DNA of 64,000 bases from Leucobacter sp. Psy1 (GCF_020096995.1 NZ_CP083692.1:372001-436000); one strand, 5' to 3'. Shown: positions 54,952-63,980, counted from the first letter of the stretch. The notes: a model not told the origin generated them from the sequence alone. Made by a program: numbers and translations.

Positions 54952-54975
54952 CGGCACGCTGATTGAAGCGTGCCG
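54952..54975. terminator. Perfect 9-bp hairpin between the membrane protein and PCuAC genes
   Basis: CGGCACGCT (54952-54960) and AGCGTGCCG (54967-54975) flank the loop GATTGA, 37 bp after the stop at 54915. There is no T run; it may be a weak terminator, a processing site or an operator. Confidence 0.5.
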
Positions 54976-55061
54976 AGTCGCCCTCGCGCTCACCGGCATG
55001 ACCGGCGGCGAGAGTACGCCGCGTCGCGTTTCACACGGACACTTCTGACCCCTGCCGGTCG

Positions 55062-55073
55062 CCCCCCCCCCCC
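55062..55073. repeat. Poly-C tract (12 C)
   Basis: A run of 12 cytosines 66 bases before the PCuAC gene start at 55140. Such homopolymers are prone to length change; whether it affects expression is not known. Confidence 0.8.
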
Positions 55074-55139
55074 ACATGCGGACGACCGGTGCCAGCTGCG
55101 CTGAGGCGACGGCTGGAATTCGTGCGAAAGGCACTTACT

Positions 55140-55751
55140 GTGACGAACACCACTGCATCACTGCGCCGCCCTTCTGGCGGCACCCTGCTCACCGCCCTCC
55201 TGCTCGCGGGGGCGACCGGATTCGCGCTCACCGGCTGCGCCTCTGGAGCCGACGCCGACCCCGCTCCCGCCGCCGATGCGGTCGAGGTCGAAGGGGCGTG
55301 GGTGAAGACCGCCGAGGAGGGAATGACCGCGGCCTTCGGCACGCTCACGAATGATTCGGACGATGACGTGACGGTCGTCTCCGTCCAGTCCGACGCGTCG
55401 CCCACACTCGAACTGCACGAGACCCTCGAGAATGAGGCAGGCCAGTCCGTCATGCGCGAGGTCGAGAACGGTTTCACGATTCCCGCAGACGGATCGCTGG
55501 AGCTCTCGCCCGCTGGCAACCACATCATGCTGATGGAACTCCCGGAGCCGGTGCTCGCGGGAGACAACGTGACATTCACCCTGACGTTCTCGGACGACTC
55601 GACGATGGAGTTCAGCGCCCTCGCCAAGGATTACGCCGGCGCGAACGAGGAATACGAGCCGGGCGACGGCGGGGACATGGACCACGGCGACATGGATCAC
55701 GGCGACATGGATCACGGTGACGCCGCCCACGACGAGCAGGGCGACTCATGA
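55140..55751 (+). CDS. Periplasm-facing copper chaperone lipoprotein (PCuAC family) with Met/His tail
   Basis: A 203-residue lipoprotein with a signal peptide ending in the lipobox LTGC (about residues 33-36). The PCuAC domain shows LHETLENEAGQSVMREV and GNHIMLMEL, which contain the His/Met residues expected for Cu(I) binding (HxnM...HxM). The C-terminal tail repeats GDMDHGDMDHGDMDHGD, a metal-binding Met/His/Asp run. Such proteins deliver copper to extracytoplasmic cuproenzymes. GTG 55140 is eight bases after GAAAGG and starts just before the signal peptide; earlier in-frame codons lack a site. Overlaps the next gene by ATGA. Confidence 0.9.
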   Translation: MTNTTASLRRPSGGTLLTALLLAGATGFALTGCASGADADPAPAADAVEVEGAWVKTAEEGMTAAFGTLTNDSDDDVTVVSVQSDASPTLELHETLENEAGQSVMREVENGFTIPADGSLELSPAGNHIMLMELPEPVLAGDNVTFTLTFSDDSTMEFSALAKDYAGANEEYEPGDGGDMDHGDMDHGDMDHGDAAHDEQGDS

Positions 55752-57202
55752 CCGCCACGCTCACCCGGCAGAGCGCGCCGCCTCCGCCGTCTGCGCCGAG
55801 GCCGCGCGCACAGCGCGGATGGTTCGCCGCGCTGCTCCTCAGACTCCACTTCTTCGCGGGAATCCTGGTCGCCCCGTTCATTCTGGTGGCGGCCATCTCC
55901 GGCGGACTGTACGCGCTCGCTCCGTCTTTGGAGAAGGTCGTGTACGCCGATCAGCTGGAAGCGTCGAGCGCGGCGCAGAATGTGAGTCTCACCGACCAGA
56001 TCGTCACCGCCGAAGAGTTGGTGGGCGACGAGGGCACGCTGAGCGCTGTGAGACCCGCGCCGGAGCCGGGGGCCACGACGCGCGTCATGTTCGCGGATCC
56101 CGAGCTCGGCGAGAGCGAGTCACGGGCCATCTTCGTCGACCCCGCTTCGGGGGAGATCCTCGGCGACCTCACGGTGTACGGCACGAGCGGGTCGCTCCCG
56201 CTCCGCACCTGGATCTCCCAGCTGCACCGCAGCCTCCACCTCGGGGACGCGGGCCGTCTGTACAGCGAGCTCGCTGCGTCGTGGCTCGGCATCGTCGCGG
56301 TGGCGGGGCTGGGACTCTGGGTCGCGCGCTTCCGCAAGTCAAGGACAAAGCGAGACATGATCCGTCCGCAGCGCGGGTACACGGGATACCGCAAGGCGCG
56401 CAGCTGGCACACGTCGATCGGGCTCTGGGTCGCAGTGGGCGCGCTGTTCCTGTCAGCGACCGGGATCACCTGGTCGCAGCTCGGCGGGGCGAACGTGAGC
56501 GAGTTGCGCACCGCACTCGGGTGGCAGACGCCCGCGGTGAGCACGAGCCTCGACGGAGGCGCTGCTCCGGCGGACGAGCACGCCCACCACCACGGCGGCT
56601 CGTCACCCGCTGAGGACGGAGACACCGAAGTGACCTCGGCGAACGCGGCGACCTTCTCCTCGGTGCTCACGGTCGCGCAGCGCGAGAACATCAATACCGG
56701 ACTGGTCGAGATCAAGCCTCCCGCCGAGCCCGGTACCGCCTGGGTCGTGCAGGAGATCCAGCGGAGCTACCCGACCGAGGTCGACTCGGTCGCGATCGAC
56801 GGCACTACGCTCGAGACGGTCGACCGCGTGGACTTCGCCGACTTCTCGCTGCCTGCGAAGCTCAGCCGCTGGGGCATCGATCTGCACATGGGGTCGATGT
56901 TCGGGCTGCCGAACCAGCTCGCGATGGTGCTGCTCGCCGCAGGCATCGCAACCCTGACGGTGCTCGGTTACGTGATGTGGTGGCGGAGAAGGCCGACTCG
57001 CGCCGCTCGCTTCGAACCCGGTCGTCCGCCGGCACGAGGCGTGCTCCGGGGAGCCCCTTGGTGGGGGGTCGCCGCCGTTATCGCGGGGGCGATCGCGATC
57101 GGACTCTTCCTGCCGCTCGTCGGCTACACGCTCGCAGCGTTCGTCGTGCTCGATGTGATCATCGGTCTCGTGCAGCACCGTCGGAAGGAGGCGCACGCAT
57201 GA
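55748..57202 (+). CDS. PepSY-associated membrane protein
   Basis: A 484-residue protein of the PepSY_TM family: LRLHFFAGILVAPFILVAAISGGLYAL, HRSLHLGDAGRLYSELAASWLGIVAVAGLGLW, SWHTSIGLWVAVGALFLSATGITW and several C-terminal helices. A His-rich loop (DEHAHHHGGSS) near residue 280 suggests metal contact. PepSY_TM proteins are often membrane reductases for iron or copper; electron transfer to the DyP partner is possible. The start overlaps the PCuAC gene and the end overlaps the peroxidase gene, each by 4 bp. Confidence 0.88.
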   Translation: MTATLTRQSAPPPPSAPRPRAQRGWFAALLLRLHFFAGILVAPFILVAAISGGLYALAPSLEKVVYADQLEASSAAQNVSLTDQIVTAEELVGDEGTLSAVRPAPEPGATTRVMFADPELGESESRAIFVDPASGEILGDLTVYGTSGSLPLRTWISQLHRSLHLGDAGRLYSELAASWLGIVAVAGLGLWVARFRKSRTKRDMIRPQRGYTGYRKARSWHTSIGLWVAVGALFLSATGITWSQLGGANVSELRTALGWQTPAVSTSLDGGAAPADEHAHHHGGSSPAEDGDTEVTSANAATFSSVLTVAQRENINTGLVEIKPPAEPGTAWVVQEIQRSYPTEVDSVAIDGTTLETVDRVDFADFSLPAKLSRWGIDLHMGSMFGLPNQLAMVLLAAGIATLTVLGYVMWWRRRPTRAARFEPGRPPARGVLRGAPWWGVAAVIAGAIAIGLFLPLVGYTLAAFVVLDVIIGLVQHRRKEAHA

Positions 57203-58503
57203 CGCACACACCACACCATGATGCAGAGCACAATGCCGAACGTTCCGCCGATCAGCACCCGGCCCCGCGTTCGGGCATGAGCCGCCGCGCCCTCCTCACG
57301 GGGGGCGCGGCCGGCGCCGGCATCGGCGCGCTGCTCGGCATCGGCTCCGCCGCCGGGTTCACCACGCTCCGCCCGAACCCGGGATCTTCCGTTCCGTCGG
57401 ACGACGGCTCAATCCGTTCCGCAGGCGCGGGAGGGGATCTGCCAGGGTTCGGCGGTGAGGCGCTGCCCTGCCACGGTACTCACCAGGCGGGCATCACGAC
57501 GCCCTCGACGGCGCACGTGCGCTACGTCGCCTATCGGCTCCGGCCGGAGGTCGACGCGGACGGAGTGCGGCGACTGCTCCGGATCCTGACCGAGGACATC
57601 GAAGGTCTCGCCTCCGGTGCTGCACCGCTCGCGGACCCCGAACCGGAGCTCGCCGCCAGGCCTTCCCGCCTCACCGTGACCGTCGGCGTCGGCGCGGGGC
57701 TCGTCGACCGGGTCGATCCGGATCTGCGGCCCGAGTGGCTCGGGCCGCTTCCCTCCTTCGGCGAGGATCGCCTCGAGGAGCGCTACACCGACGGCGACCT
57801 GCTCATCGTGCTGCAGGCCGACGACCCGCTGCCGCTGGCACACGCCGCGCGCATGATCCACCGCGACCTCACCGGGTTCGCAGAGCACCACTGGACCCAG
57901 CAGGGGTTTCGGCAGGCTCGTGGCTCGGAGGCCGACGGCACCACCATGCGCAATCTCATGGGACAGGTCGAGGGCACCGTGAACCCGCACCCCGATGAGG
58001 AGGACTTCGGTCCGCTCGTCTGGATCGGGTCGGACGGCGGTTGGCTCGCGGGCGGAACCGCGCTCGTGTTCCGCCGGATCCGCATGGAACTCGACACCTG
58101 GGACCAGATCGACCGGCCGGGGCGCGAAGTCACGATCGGTCGGAAGCTCGACGACGGGGCGCCGCTCACCGGCGGGGACGAGCACACACCGATCGACTTC
58201 GACGCGAAGAATGCGCTCGGCCTGAAAGTGATCCCGATGGCGGCGCACGTGCGTCGCGCCCACTCCACCGACCCGGATGAGCGCATCTTCCGCCGAGCCG
58301 TGAACTACGACGACGGAATCGAGTCCGGGCTCCTGTTCGCGTGCTACCAGCGGGACCCGTACCGGCAGTTCGTCCCGATCCAGCGGCGTCTCGACGAGAT
58401 GGACATGCTCAACGAGTGGGTCACCCACACCGGGTCAGCGGTGTTCGCGATGCTGCCGGGGTTCGCGGCGGGGGAGACTCTCGGGAAGTCCCTGACGGGG
58501 TAG
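57199..58503 (+). CDS. Tat-exported DyP-type heme peroxidase (EfeB/DtpA type) with Glu in the GxxDG position
   Basis: A 434-residue peroxidase. A twin-arginine signal SRRALLTGGAAGAGIGALLG (about 28-47) predicts folded export. The core has FGGEALPCHGTHQAGI, MIHRDLTGFAEHHW, and then GQVEGTVNP (about 255-263), where DyP enzymes normally have GxxDG with a catalytic Asp; the codon here is GAG at 57970-57972. The proximal heme ligand is likely H350 in AAHVRRAHS, and IFRRAVNYDDG and GLLFACYQRDP supply the distal Arg region. The copper genes upstream recall the streptomycete DtpA-copper chaperone set. The start overlaps the PepSY gene by ATGA. Confidence 0.9.
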   Translation: MTHTPHHDAEHNAERSADQHPAPRSGMSRRALLTGGAAGAGIGALLGIGSAAGFTTLRPNPGSSVPSDDGSIRSAGAGGDLPGFGGEALPCHGTHQAGITTPSTAHVRYVAYRLRPEVDADGVRRLLRILTEDIEGLASGAAPLADPEPELAARPSRLTVTVGVGAGLVDRVDPDLRPEWLGPLPSFGEDRLEERYTDGDLLIVLQADDPLPLAHAARMIHRDLTGFAEHHWTQQGFRQARGSEADGTTMRNLMGQVEGTVNPHPDEEDFGPLVWIGSDGGWLAGGTALVFRRIRMELDTWDQIDRPGREVTIGRKLDDGAPLTGGDEHTPIDFDAKNALGLKVIPMAAHVRRAHSTDPDERIFRRAVNYDDGIESGLLFACYQRDPYRQFVPIQRRLDEMDMLNEWVTHTGSAVFAMLPGFAAGETLGKSLTG

Positions 58504-58534
58504 GCGCCCGCGCGCGGGGAGAGCGCCGCGGAAC

Positions 58535-59599
58535 CTACCCCCGCATCGAGACGCCCTGCTTCCAGTACCCCATGAAGGCGACCTGTGCGCGGTCGACGCC
58601 GAGACCCTTCACGAGGTGGCGGCGCAGGGTGGTGACGACGCGGCTCTCTCCGGCGATCCAGTAGTAGCGCTCGGTGGCATCGGCGCGCTCGGATGGGTCT
58701 GCGATCTGCTCGCCGAGCTGCGAGTACTGCGGTGTCTCCCACGGCATGTACTCGGGGTCAGCCGCGATGGCCGGATCCTCCTCGGGGGCAGTAGCCGCGG
58801 CAGCGTCAGCGCCGCCAGCAGCAGCGTCGGCGCGGCCACCTCCGGGCGCCTCCCCGACCTCCGCGAGCACGGCGTCGAGCAGCTGCGAACCCGGCGCGGC
58901 GGAACCCCGGAGCAACCAGCGCACCTCGAACCCCTCGGGGGCGTCGATCGGCAGAATGTCGTCGGCGGTGGGCACCTCGATGCAGGCGATGCCCCGGTTC
59001 GGGGCGTGCTCGATGCCGGCCCGGGATCCCGAACCACCGTCGGCCGCGCTGAGCGAGGCGGCACCGTCTTCGAGGATGCGGGCAATGGCGGGCGCGGCGG
59101 TCTCGTCGCCGACGAGCATGACCTCGCGCGCGAGTCCCGGGTCGTACTCGATGCCGCCGCCGTCGAAGCGTCCGCGGCGGGGGCCGATGATGAGGAGCTC
59201 GTCACCGACCGACGCGCGGCTGGCCCAGGTGGAGGCGGGCCCCGTGCCGCCGGGTTCCAGATGGAGGACGAAGTCGACGGACACGGCGGTGGCGCCGTCC
59301 GCGTCCACCGCGAGGTGCCGGATCGAGTAGGTGCGCATGCTGCCGCGCTCATCCTCGGGGAGTGCGAGCCACGCCTGGTACCAGTTGGCGTCTGCGGTGG
59401 AGAGGGCGGGGAGCGCGCCGGATGCCGCGGGGAAGATGAGCTTGATCCTCTGGTCGAGCGTCCGGCCGGGAGTGCCGAACCCGTCGAGGTCGGGGCCGCC
59501 GAACGTGATCCGCACGAAGACCGGCGAGACGCGTTCGACGGCGGTCACGGTGGCGCGGACCACGTGGAAAGGTGCGGGGTCGGTGGTGTCAGCGGACAT
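58535..59599 (-). CDS. Siderophore-interacting protein (FAD-dependent ferric-siderophore reductase)
   Basis: A 354-residue SIP-family flavoprotein that reduces cytosolic ferric siderophore to release iron. It has TRVERVSP-like strand VTAVERVSPVFVRITFGGPDL, the FAD signature MRTYSIRHL, GPRRGRFDG, LVGDETAAPAIARIL and the C-terminal ESRVVTTLRRHLVKGLGVDRAQVAFMGYWKQG. A poly-Ala/Asp insertion (about 245-275) is unusual. GGAAGG lies four bases before ATG 59599. Last gene of the iron-uptake operon; overlaps the ATPase gene by 11 bp. Confidence 0.93.
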   Translation of the reverse strand: MSADTTDPAPFHVVRATVTAVERVSPVFVRITFGGPDLDGFGTPGRTLDQRIKLIFPAASGALPALSTADANWYQAWLALPEDERGSMRTYSIRHLAVDADGATAVSVDFVLHLEPGGTGPASTWASRASVGDELLIIGPRRGRFDGGGIEYDPGLAREVMLVGDETAAPAIARILEDGAASLSAADGGSGSRAGIEHAPNRGIACIEVPTADDILPIDAPEGFEVRWLLRGSAAPGSQLLDAVLAEVGEAPGGGRADAAAGGADAAAATAPEEDPAIAADPEYMPWETPQYSQLGEQIADPSERADATERYYWIAGESRVVTTLRRHLVKGLGVDRAQVAFMGYWKQGVSMRG

Positions 59600-60389
59600 G
59601 GTGCCTTCCGATGGGGGTGATGATGGGCGTGCCCGAGACGGGATCAGTGATGATCTGGCTCTCGAGCCCGAAGACGTCGCGGACGAGCTCGGCCGTCACG
59701 ATGTCGCTGGGGGCTCCGCAGGCGTGCAGGCGGCCGGCTCGGACGGCCACGAGAGTATCCGAGTAGCGGGCGGCGAGGTTCAGGTCGTGCAGCACCATGA
59801 CGACGGTGGTACCCCGTTCGCGGTTGAGGTCGACGAGCAGGTCGAGCACCTCCACCTGGTGGGCGACGTCGAGGAACGTGGTCGGCTCGTCGAGGAGTAG
59901 GATGTCGGTCTCCTGCGCCAGCGCCATCGCGATCCACACCCTCTGCCGTTGCCCACCGGAGAGCTCGTCGACGGGCCGGTCGGCGAGGTCGGCGATGCCG
60001 GTGGCGTCGAGTGCTGTGGAGACGGCCTCGTAGTCGTGCTGATTCCAGCGAGACAAGGGCTTCTGGTGGGGGGTGCGGCCGCGACCGACGAGGTCGGTGA
60101 CGGTGATGCCCTCGGGGGCGATGGGGCTCTGGGGGAGCAGTCCGAGGGTGCGCGCGACCTCCCGCGACGGCTTCGACCGGATCGGTTCGCCGTCGAGCAG
60201 GACCTCTCCGGACTGGGGCTGCAGCAGTCTCGCGAGCGCGCGGAGCAGCGTCGACTTGCCGCACCCGTTCGCGCCGACCACCGAGGTGATGGTTCCGGGG
60301 ACGAGGTCGAGGCTGAACCCGTCGATGATGGTGCGCTCGCCGTAGGAGAGCGTGAGGTCGCGGCCGGCGAGAGTGTGGGACGCGGTCAT
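59589..60389 (-). CDS. Ferric-siderophore ABC transporter ATPase (FecE/FepC type)
   Basis: A 266-residue ATPase: Walker A GANGCGKST, TLGLLPQSPIAPEGITVTDLV (a FepC-type phrase), signature LSGGQRQRVWIAMALAQ, Walker B DILLLDEPTTFLD and switch VLHDLN. It powers import with the two FecCD permeases encoded upstream. Its ATG overlaps the permease stop by ATGA. Confidence 0.95.
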   Translation of the reverse strand: MTASHTLAGRDLTLSYGERTIIDGFSLDLVPGTITSVVGANGCGKSTLLRALARLLQPQSGEVLLDGEPIRSKPSREVARTLGLLPQSPIAPEGITVTDLVGRGRTPHQKPLSRWNQHDYEAVSTALDATGIADLADRPVDELSGGQRQRVWIAMALAQETDILLLDEPTTFLDVAHQVEVLDLLVDLNRERGTTVVMVLHDLNLAARYSDTLVAVRAGRLHACGAPSDIVTAELVRDVFGLESQIITDPVSGTPIITPIGRHHVR

Positions 60390-61432
60390 ATGCTGTTGCC
60401 CGATCGGTTCATTCTGACGAGGAGGTACATGAGGTAGGGAGCGCCGAGCACGCCGGTGACGACGCCGACTGGGTAGCGCCCGTCGAGCAGGTTCTGCCCG
60501 GCCAGGTCTCCGCCGAGGACGAGGATCGCGCCGACGAGTCCCGCGGGGACGGTGAGGGAGGCGTCCGGGCCGACGAGGCGCGCGGCGATGGGCCCAGACA
60601 TGAACGCGACGAAGGCGACGGGCCCGCTAGCGGACGTGGCGAACGCGATGAGCGCGACGGCCGCGAGGACGAGGATGACACGCACAGCGAACGGCCTCAC
60701 ACCGAGCGCCTGCGCGGCGTCGTCGCCGAGTCGCAGCGCACCGAGTCCACGGCCGAAGAGCAGGAGCACTGGCACGAACACCGCGACGGCTGCGGCGAGG
60801 GGCAGCACCCGGTCCCAGCTGGCGCCATTGAGGCTGCCGGCCAGCCACTGCATGGCGGCCTGGAAGTTCCACGATGGCGCCTTCGACAGGGAGTAGGTGA
60901 TGACGCTGTGCATCATGGCGGCGATCCCGATGCCGATGAGGATCAGCCTGGCGCCCGAGAACCCTCCGCGGTGCGAGAGGAGCAGGATCGCGGCCGCGGT
61001 GGCGAGGGCCGACCCGAAGGCGACGAGCGACACGGCTGTCTCGCTGAGCGAGAAGAACACGATGCCGACGACCGCGGCGGCGCTGGCGCCGAAACTGATG
61101 CCAATCACGTCGGGCGAGGCGAGCGGGTTGCGGAGCATCGTCTGGAACGTCACGCCCGCGGCTCCGAAGGCGAATCCGGTGAGGACCGCGAGCACGGAAC
61201 GCGGGAGCCGCAGCTCGCCGACGGTGAACGACGCGCCCGGCACGGTCTGGCCGAGGACCACGCGAACGACCTCGTCGAGTCCGTAGAACGTGTTGCCGAC
61301 CATGAGGGTGACGAGGAAGAGCAGGATCGCGACGGCGGCGAGCAGACCGGTCGCGCGGAGCCGGCGGCGTGCGCGCGAGCGGCGACCGGTGACGACGGCT
61401 TCGATGGTGCTGGGGGAGGTGGAGGAGGTCAC
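60386..61432 (-). CDS. FecCD-family siderophore permease
   Basis: A 348-residue inner-membrane protein with eight or more hydrophobic segments. LRLPRSVLAVLTGFAFGAAGVTFQTMLRNPLASPDVIGISFGAS (in pieces) and GPVAFVAFMSGPIAARLVGPDASL are FecCD hallmarks. It pairs with the permease encoded by the gene just upstream. GTG 61432 overlaps that gene's TGA; the longer in-frame stretch upstream lies over the other permease and reads as Arg-rich noise. Confidence 0.95.
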   Translation of the reverse strand: MTSSTSPSTIEAVVTGRRSRARRRLRATGLLAAVAILLFLVTLMVGNTFYGLDEVVRVVLGQTVPGASFTVGELRLPRSVLAVLTGFAFGAAGVTFQTMLRNPLASPDVIGISFGASAAAVVGIVFFSLSETAVSLVAFGSALATAAAILLLSHRGGFSGARLILIGIGIAAMMHSVITYSLSKAPSWNFQAAMQWLAGSLNGASWDRVLPLAAAVAVFVPVLLLFGRGLGALRLGDDAAQALGVRPFAVRVILVLAAVALIAFATSASGPVAFVAFMSGPIAARLVGPDASLTVPAGLVGAILVLGGDLAGQNLLDGRYPVGVVTGVLGAPYLMYLLVRMNRSGNSI

Positions 61433-62424
61433 AGTTCGCGCACCCGCTGTCGTCGGACGATCCAGATGAAGAAGGGGGCTCCGATGATCGCCGTGATGAT
61501 GCCGACCTGGATTTCGTCTGGCCGCGCGATCACGCGGCCGATGACGTCTGCGGCGACGAGGAGCGAGGCTCCGGCGAGCGCCGAGAACGGTAGGAGCCAG
61601 CGGTGGTCCGGGCCGAAGAGGAGGCGGCAGAGGTGGGGGATGATGAGCCCGACGAACCCGATGGGCCCGGCGATGGCGGTGGCCGCGCCGCAGAGCACCA
61701 CGGCGCCGACGCCGGCGAGTGCGCGAGTCCTGCCGACGTGCTCGCCGAGACCCACTGCGAGGTCGTCGCCGAGAGCGAGCGAGTTCATGCCGCGGGAGCA
61801 GGCGAAGCAGATGAGGGCGCCGACGGCGAGGATCGGCGCAACGGTCGCGATCCGGTCCCAGGTGCCGCCGCCGACTCCACCGACCTGCCACGACTGGAAC
61901 GACTGCGCCGCGTCGACGCGGGGCAGGATCGCGGCGCTTGTGAGGGACACGAGCGCCGCTGACATCGCCGCACCTGAGAGCGCGAGTTTCAGGGGTGTGG
62001 CTCCTCCGCGTCCGGCTGACCCGATGAGGTAGACGAGGATCGAGGCGACGGCTGCGCCGGCGATTGCGACCCCCATGACGCTGTAGGGGCGGGAGAGCTG
62101 AAACAGCGTGATGCCGAGGACGACGAAGAACGATGAGCCGGCCGAGATACCCAGGATCCCCGGGTCGGCGAGCGGATTGCGCGTGATCGCCTGGAGCGCC
62201 GCGCCCGACAGGGCGAGCGCCGCTCCGACGAGCATGGCGAGGACGGTGCGGGGGAGCCGCTTCACAACGGCGGCCTCTCCGACGGTGTCGGCCTGTCCGC
62301 TCAGCGCGGCGACGATGTCTGCAAGAGACACGTCGCGCACGCCGAGCGAGACCGATGCCGCGAAGAGGGCGGCGAGGAGTGCGAGGCCCGCGATGAACCA
62401 GCCGCTCCGTGCGGCTCGGCTCAC
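61429..62424 (-). CDS. FecCD-family siderophore permease
   Basis: A 331-residue permease: LPRTVLAMLVGAALALSGAALQ, AITRNPLADPGILGISAGSS and GPIGFVGLIIPHLCRLLFGPDHR, the usual FecCD blocks. It heterodimerises with the product of the next gene to form the import channel. GTG 62424 overlaps the binding-protein stop by GTGA. Confidence 0.95.
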   Translation of the reverse strand: MSRAARSGWFIAGLALLAALFAASVSLGVRDVSLADIVAALSGQADTVGEAAVVKRLPRTVLAMLVGAALALSGAALQAITRNPLADPGILGISAGSSFFVVLGITLFQLSRPYSVMGVAIAGAAVASILVYLIGSAGRGGATPLKLALSGAAMSAALVSLTSAAILPRVDAAQSFQSWQVGGVGGGTWDRIATVAPILAVGALICFACSRGMNSLALGDDLAVGLGEHVGRTRALAGVGAVVLCGAATAIAGPIGFVGLIIPHLCRLLFGPDHRWLLPFSALAGASLLVAADVIGRVIARPDEIQVGIITAIIGAPFFIWIVRRQRVREL

Positions 62425-63431
62425 TGGCCCTGGGCCGCCGCGTCCGCGATGAGGTCGAAGTACTCGTCGATGCCCCACGGGATCGACAGCGGCGACTGGT
62501 TCGCCGAGGCGGCGAGGGGAGTGGCGTCGGGGAGGATCGCGACGCGCCCCTCCTTGATCGCGGGGATCTGCGAGAGCAGCGGGTCCGCCTGCATCTGCTT
62601 GACAAGGTCGCCGTCGGGGTCACCGTACGTGATGAAGACGTCGACGTCCTCGAGCTGGTCCGCCTCTTCCGCGCTGACCTCGAGGTAGAACTGGTCCGTT
62701 CCCGCGGTCTCCTCCTCGACGAGCGCCGGGACGCCCATGCCGGCCGACTCGAGGAAGCCGACGCGCGTATCGAGGCTCGTGTAGTACCCGATGGTGCTGA
62801 AGTCTGAGGGATCCATGAAGGCGAAGAACGGCTTGGTGCCCTCGAGGGAGTCGTGCGCCGCCATCGATTCCGCGATCTGCGCGTCGAGATCCTCGACGAG
62901 CGCCTCGCCCTCCTCGGCCATACCGATGGCCTTCGAGTTCATGCGGACCATGTCCTCGACCGAGGTGCCCCAGGCGATCTCCGGGTACGCCACGGTGGGG
63001 GCGATCTTCGACAGAGTCTCGTACTCCTCCTCGGTGAGCCCCGAGTAGGAGGCGAGGATCACGTCGGGTTCGGTGTCGGCGACGGCCTCGAAGTCGATGC
63101 CGTCGGTTTCGTCGAAGAGGACGGGGGTGTCGGCGTCGAGTTCCTCGAGCTTGTCCTCGACCCAGGGGAGCACGCCGTCGCCGTCGTCATCGCCCCAGGT
63201 GGCCTTGCTCATGCCGACCGGCACCACGCCGAGCGCCAGCGGGACCTCGTGGTTCATCCAGGCGACGGTGGCGATGCGCTCCGGCTTCTCCGGGATCACA
63301 GTGGTGCCGAACGCGTGCTTGACCTCGATCTCGCCCTCGCTCCCGCCGGCATCTGCGGTGGACGATGAGCACGCGGCGAGCGTGACGGTGAGCGATGCCG
63401 CGGCGACGGCGGCGAGGAGGCGTGAACGCAC
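62421..63431 (-). CDS. Iron-siderophore substrate-binding lipoprotein
   Basis: A 336-residue lipoprotein. A short signal peptide (SRLLAAVAAASLTVTLAAC, lipid-modified Cys near residue 20) precedes a class III binding-protein fold: KHAFGTTVIPEKPERIATVAW, PDVILASYSGLTEEEYETLSKIAP and SIPWGIDEYFDLI. It captures the ferric siderophore outside the membrane. GTG 63431 is chosen because AAGGGA lies six bases upstream; the ATG at 63446 would read through this ribosome site. First gene of the operon, 36 bp downstream of a candidate iron box. Confidence 0.93.
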   Translation of the reverse strand: MRSRLLAAVAAASLTVTLAACSSSTADAGGSEGEIEVKHAFGTTVIPEKPERIATVAWMNHEVPLALGVVPVGMSKATWGDDDGDGVLPWVEDKLEELDADTPVLFDETDGIDFEAVADTEPDVILASYSGLTEEEYETLSKIAPTVAYPEIAWGTSVEDMVRMNSKAIGMAEEGEALVEDLDAQIAESMAAHDSLEGTKPFFAFMDPSDFSTIGYYTSLDTRVGFLESAGMGVPALVEEETAGTDQFYLEVSAEEADQLEDVDVFITYGDPDGDLVKQMQADPLLSQIPAIKEGRVAILPDATPLAASANQSPLSIPWGIDEYFDLIADAAAQGQ

Positions 63432-63466
63432 AGTGGTTCCCTTCATACGAAATGTCTAGATCATAT

Positions 63467-63485
63467 GTTGGTAAGGCAAACCTAA
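63467..63485 (-). promoter_or_regulatory. DtxR/IdeR-type iron box
   Basis: On the minus strand the 19 bases TTAGGTTTGCCTTACCAAC agree with the DtxR/IdeR consensus (TTAGGTTAGGCTAACCTAA) at 14 positions. A TTGACA (63488-63493) is directly upstream and TATGAT (63460-63465) directly downstream, so the box sits inside the promoter and would block it when iron is plentiful. Confidence 0.75.
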
Positions 63486-63527
63486 ATTGTCAAGCTGGGA
63501 CTGCTTTTTCTCACCTGTCGTGTTCGG

Positions 63528-63980
63528 TCAGGGCCCCGGAGTAGTGCCTTCCGTGGAAGAGCCGCCCTCGGGATCTCCGCCGACATCGAGGTGGTGCGCC
63601 ACCCCCCACACGGCTATCGCGAGCTGCGGCACCGAAGCGGCGATCTCGCGCAGGAGTGCGAACTCGACCAGATCCGCATTCCTCCGGTGCACCGCCGCGT
63701 CCGGACCGGAGCCTCGCGCGGCGAGGCGCGCCATCGAGAACTCGGCGAGCTGATCGCGATCCTCAAGCATTTCGTCTCGGATCGCGCAGACGACGAGCTC
63801 GTCGACGCTCGGCGTGCCACTCAGCGCGTCAGCGGGATCCTCGCCGAGCCTGCCGCGGTGCTCGAGCAGTGCATCCCGCTCGATCCGCGCATCGCGTCGC
63901 AGTTCGACGAGGCGCGCGGTGGTGAGGTTCACGGTCTCGGCTCCGCGGAGTGCTCGCGAGGGATCGGCACGCGGCGCCAT
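63528..63980 (-). CDS. Hypothetical protein, possibly continuing beyond the right edge
   Basis: An open frame of 150 residues with codon use typical of real genes here (mostly G or C in third position) and no known domain. It contains LVELRRDARIERDALLEH, VDELVVCAIRDEMLEDRDQLAEF and FALLREIAASVPQLAIAVWG, likely helical. ATG 63980 is one start; the frame is open to the window end, so the true start may lie outside. GTG 63932 is an internal option. It is read toward the iron-uptake operon. Confidence 0.5.
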   Translation of the reverse strand: MAPRADPSRALRGAETVNLTTARLVELRRDARIERDALLEHRGRLGEDPADALSGTPSVDELVVCAIRDEMLEDRDQLAEFSMARLAARGSGPDAAVHRRNADLVEFALLREIAASVPQLAIAVWGVAHHLDVGGDPEGGSSTEGTTPGP

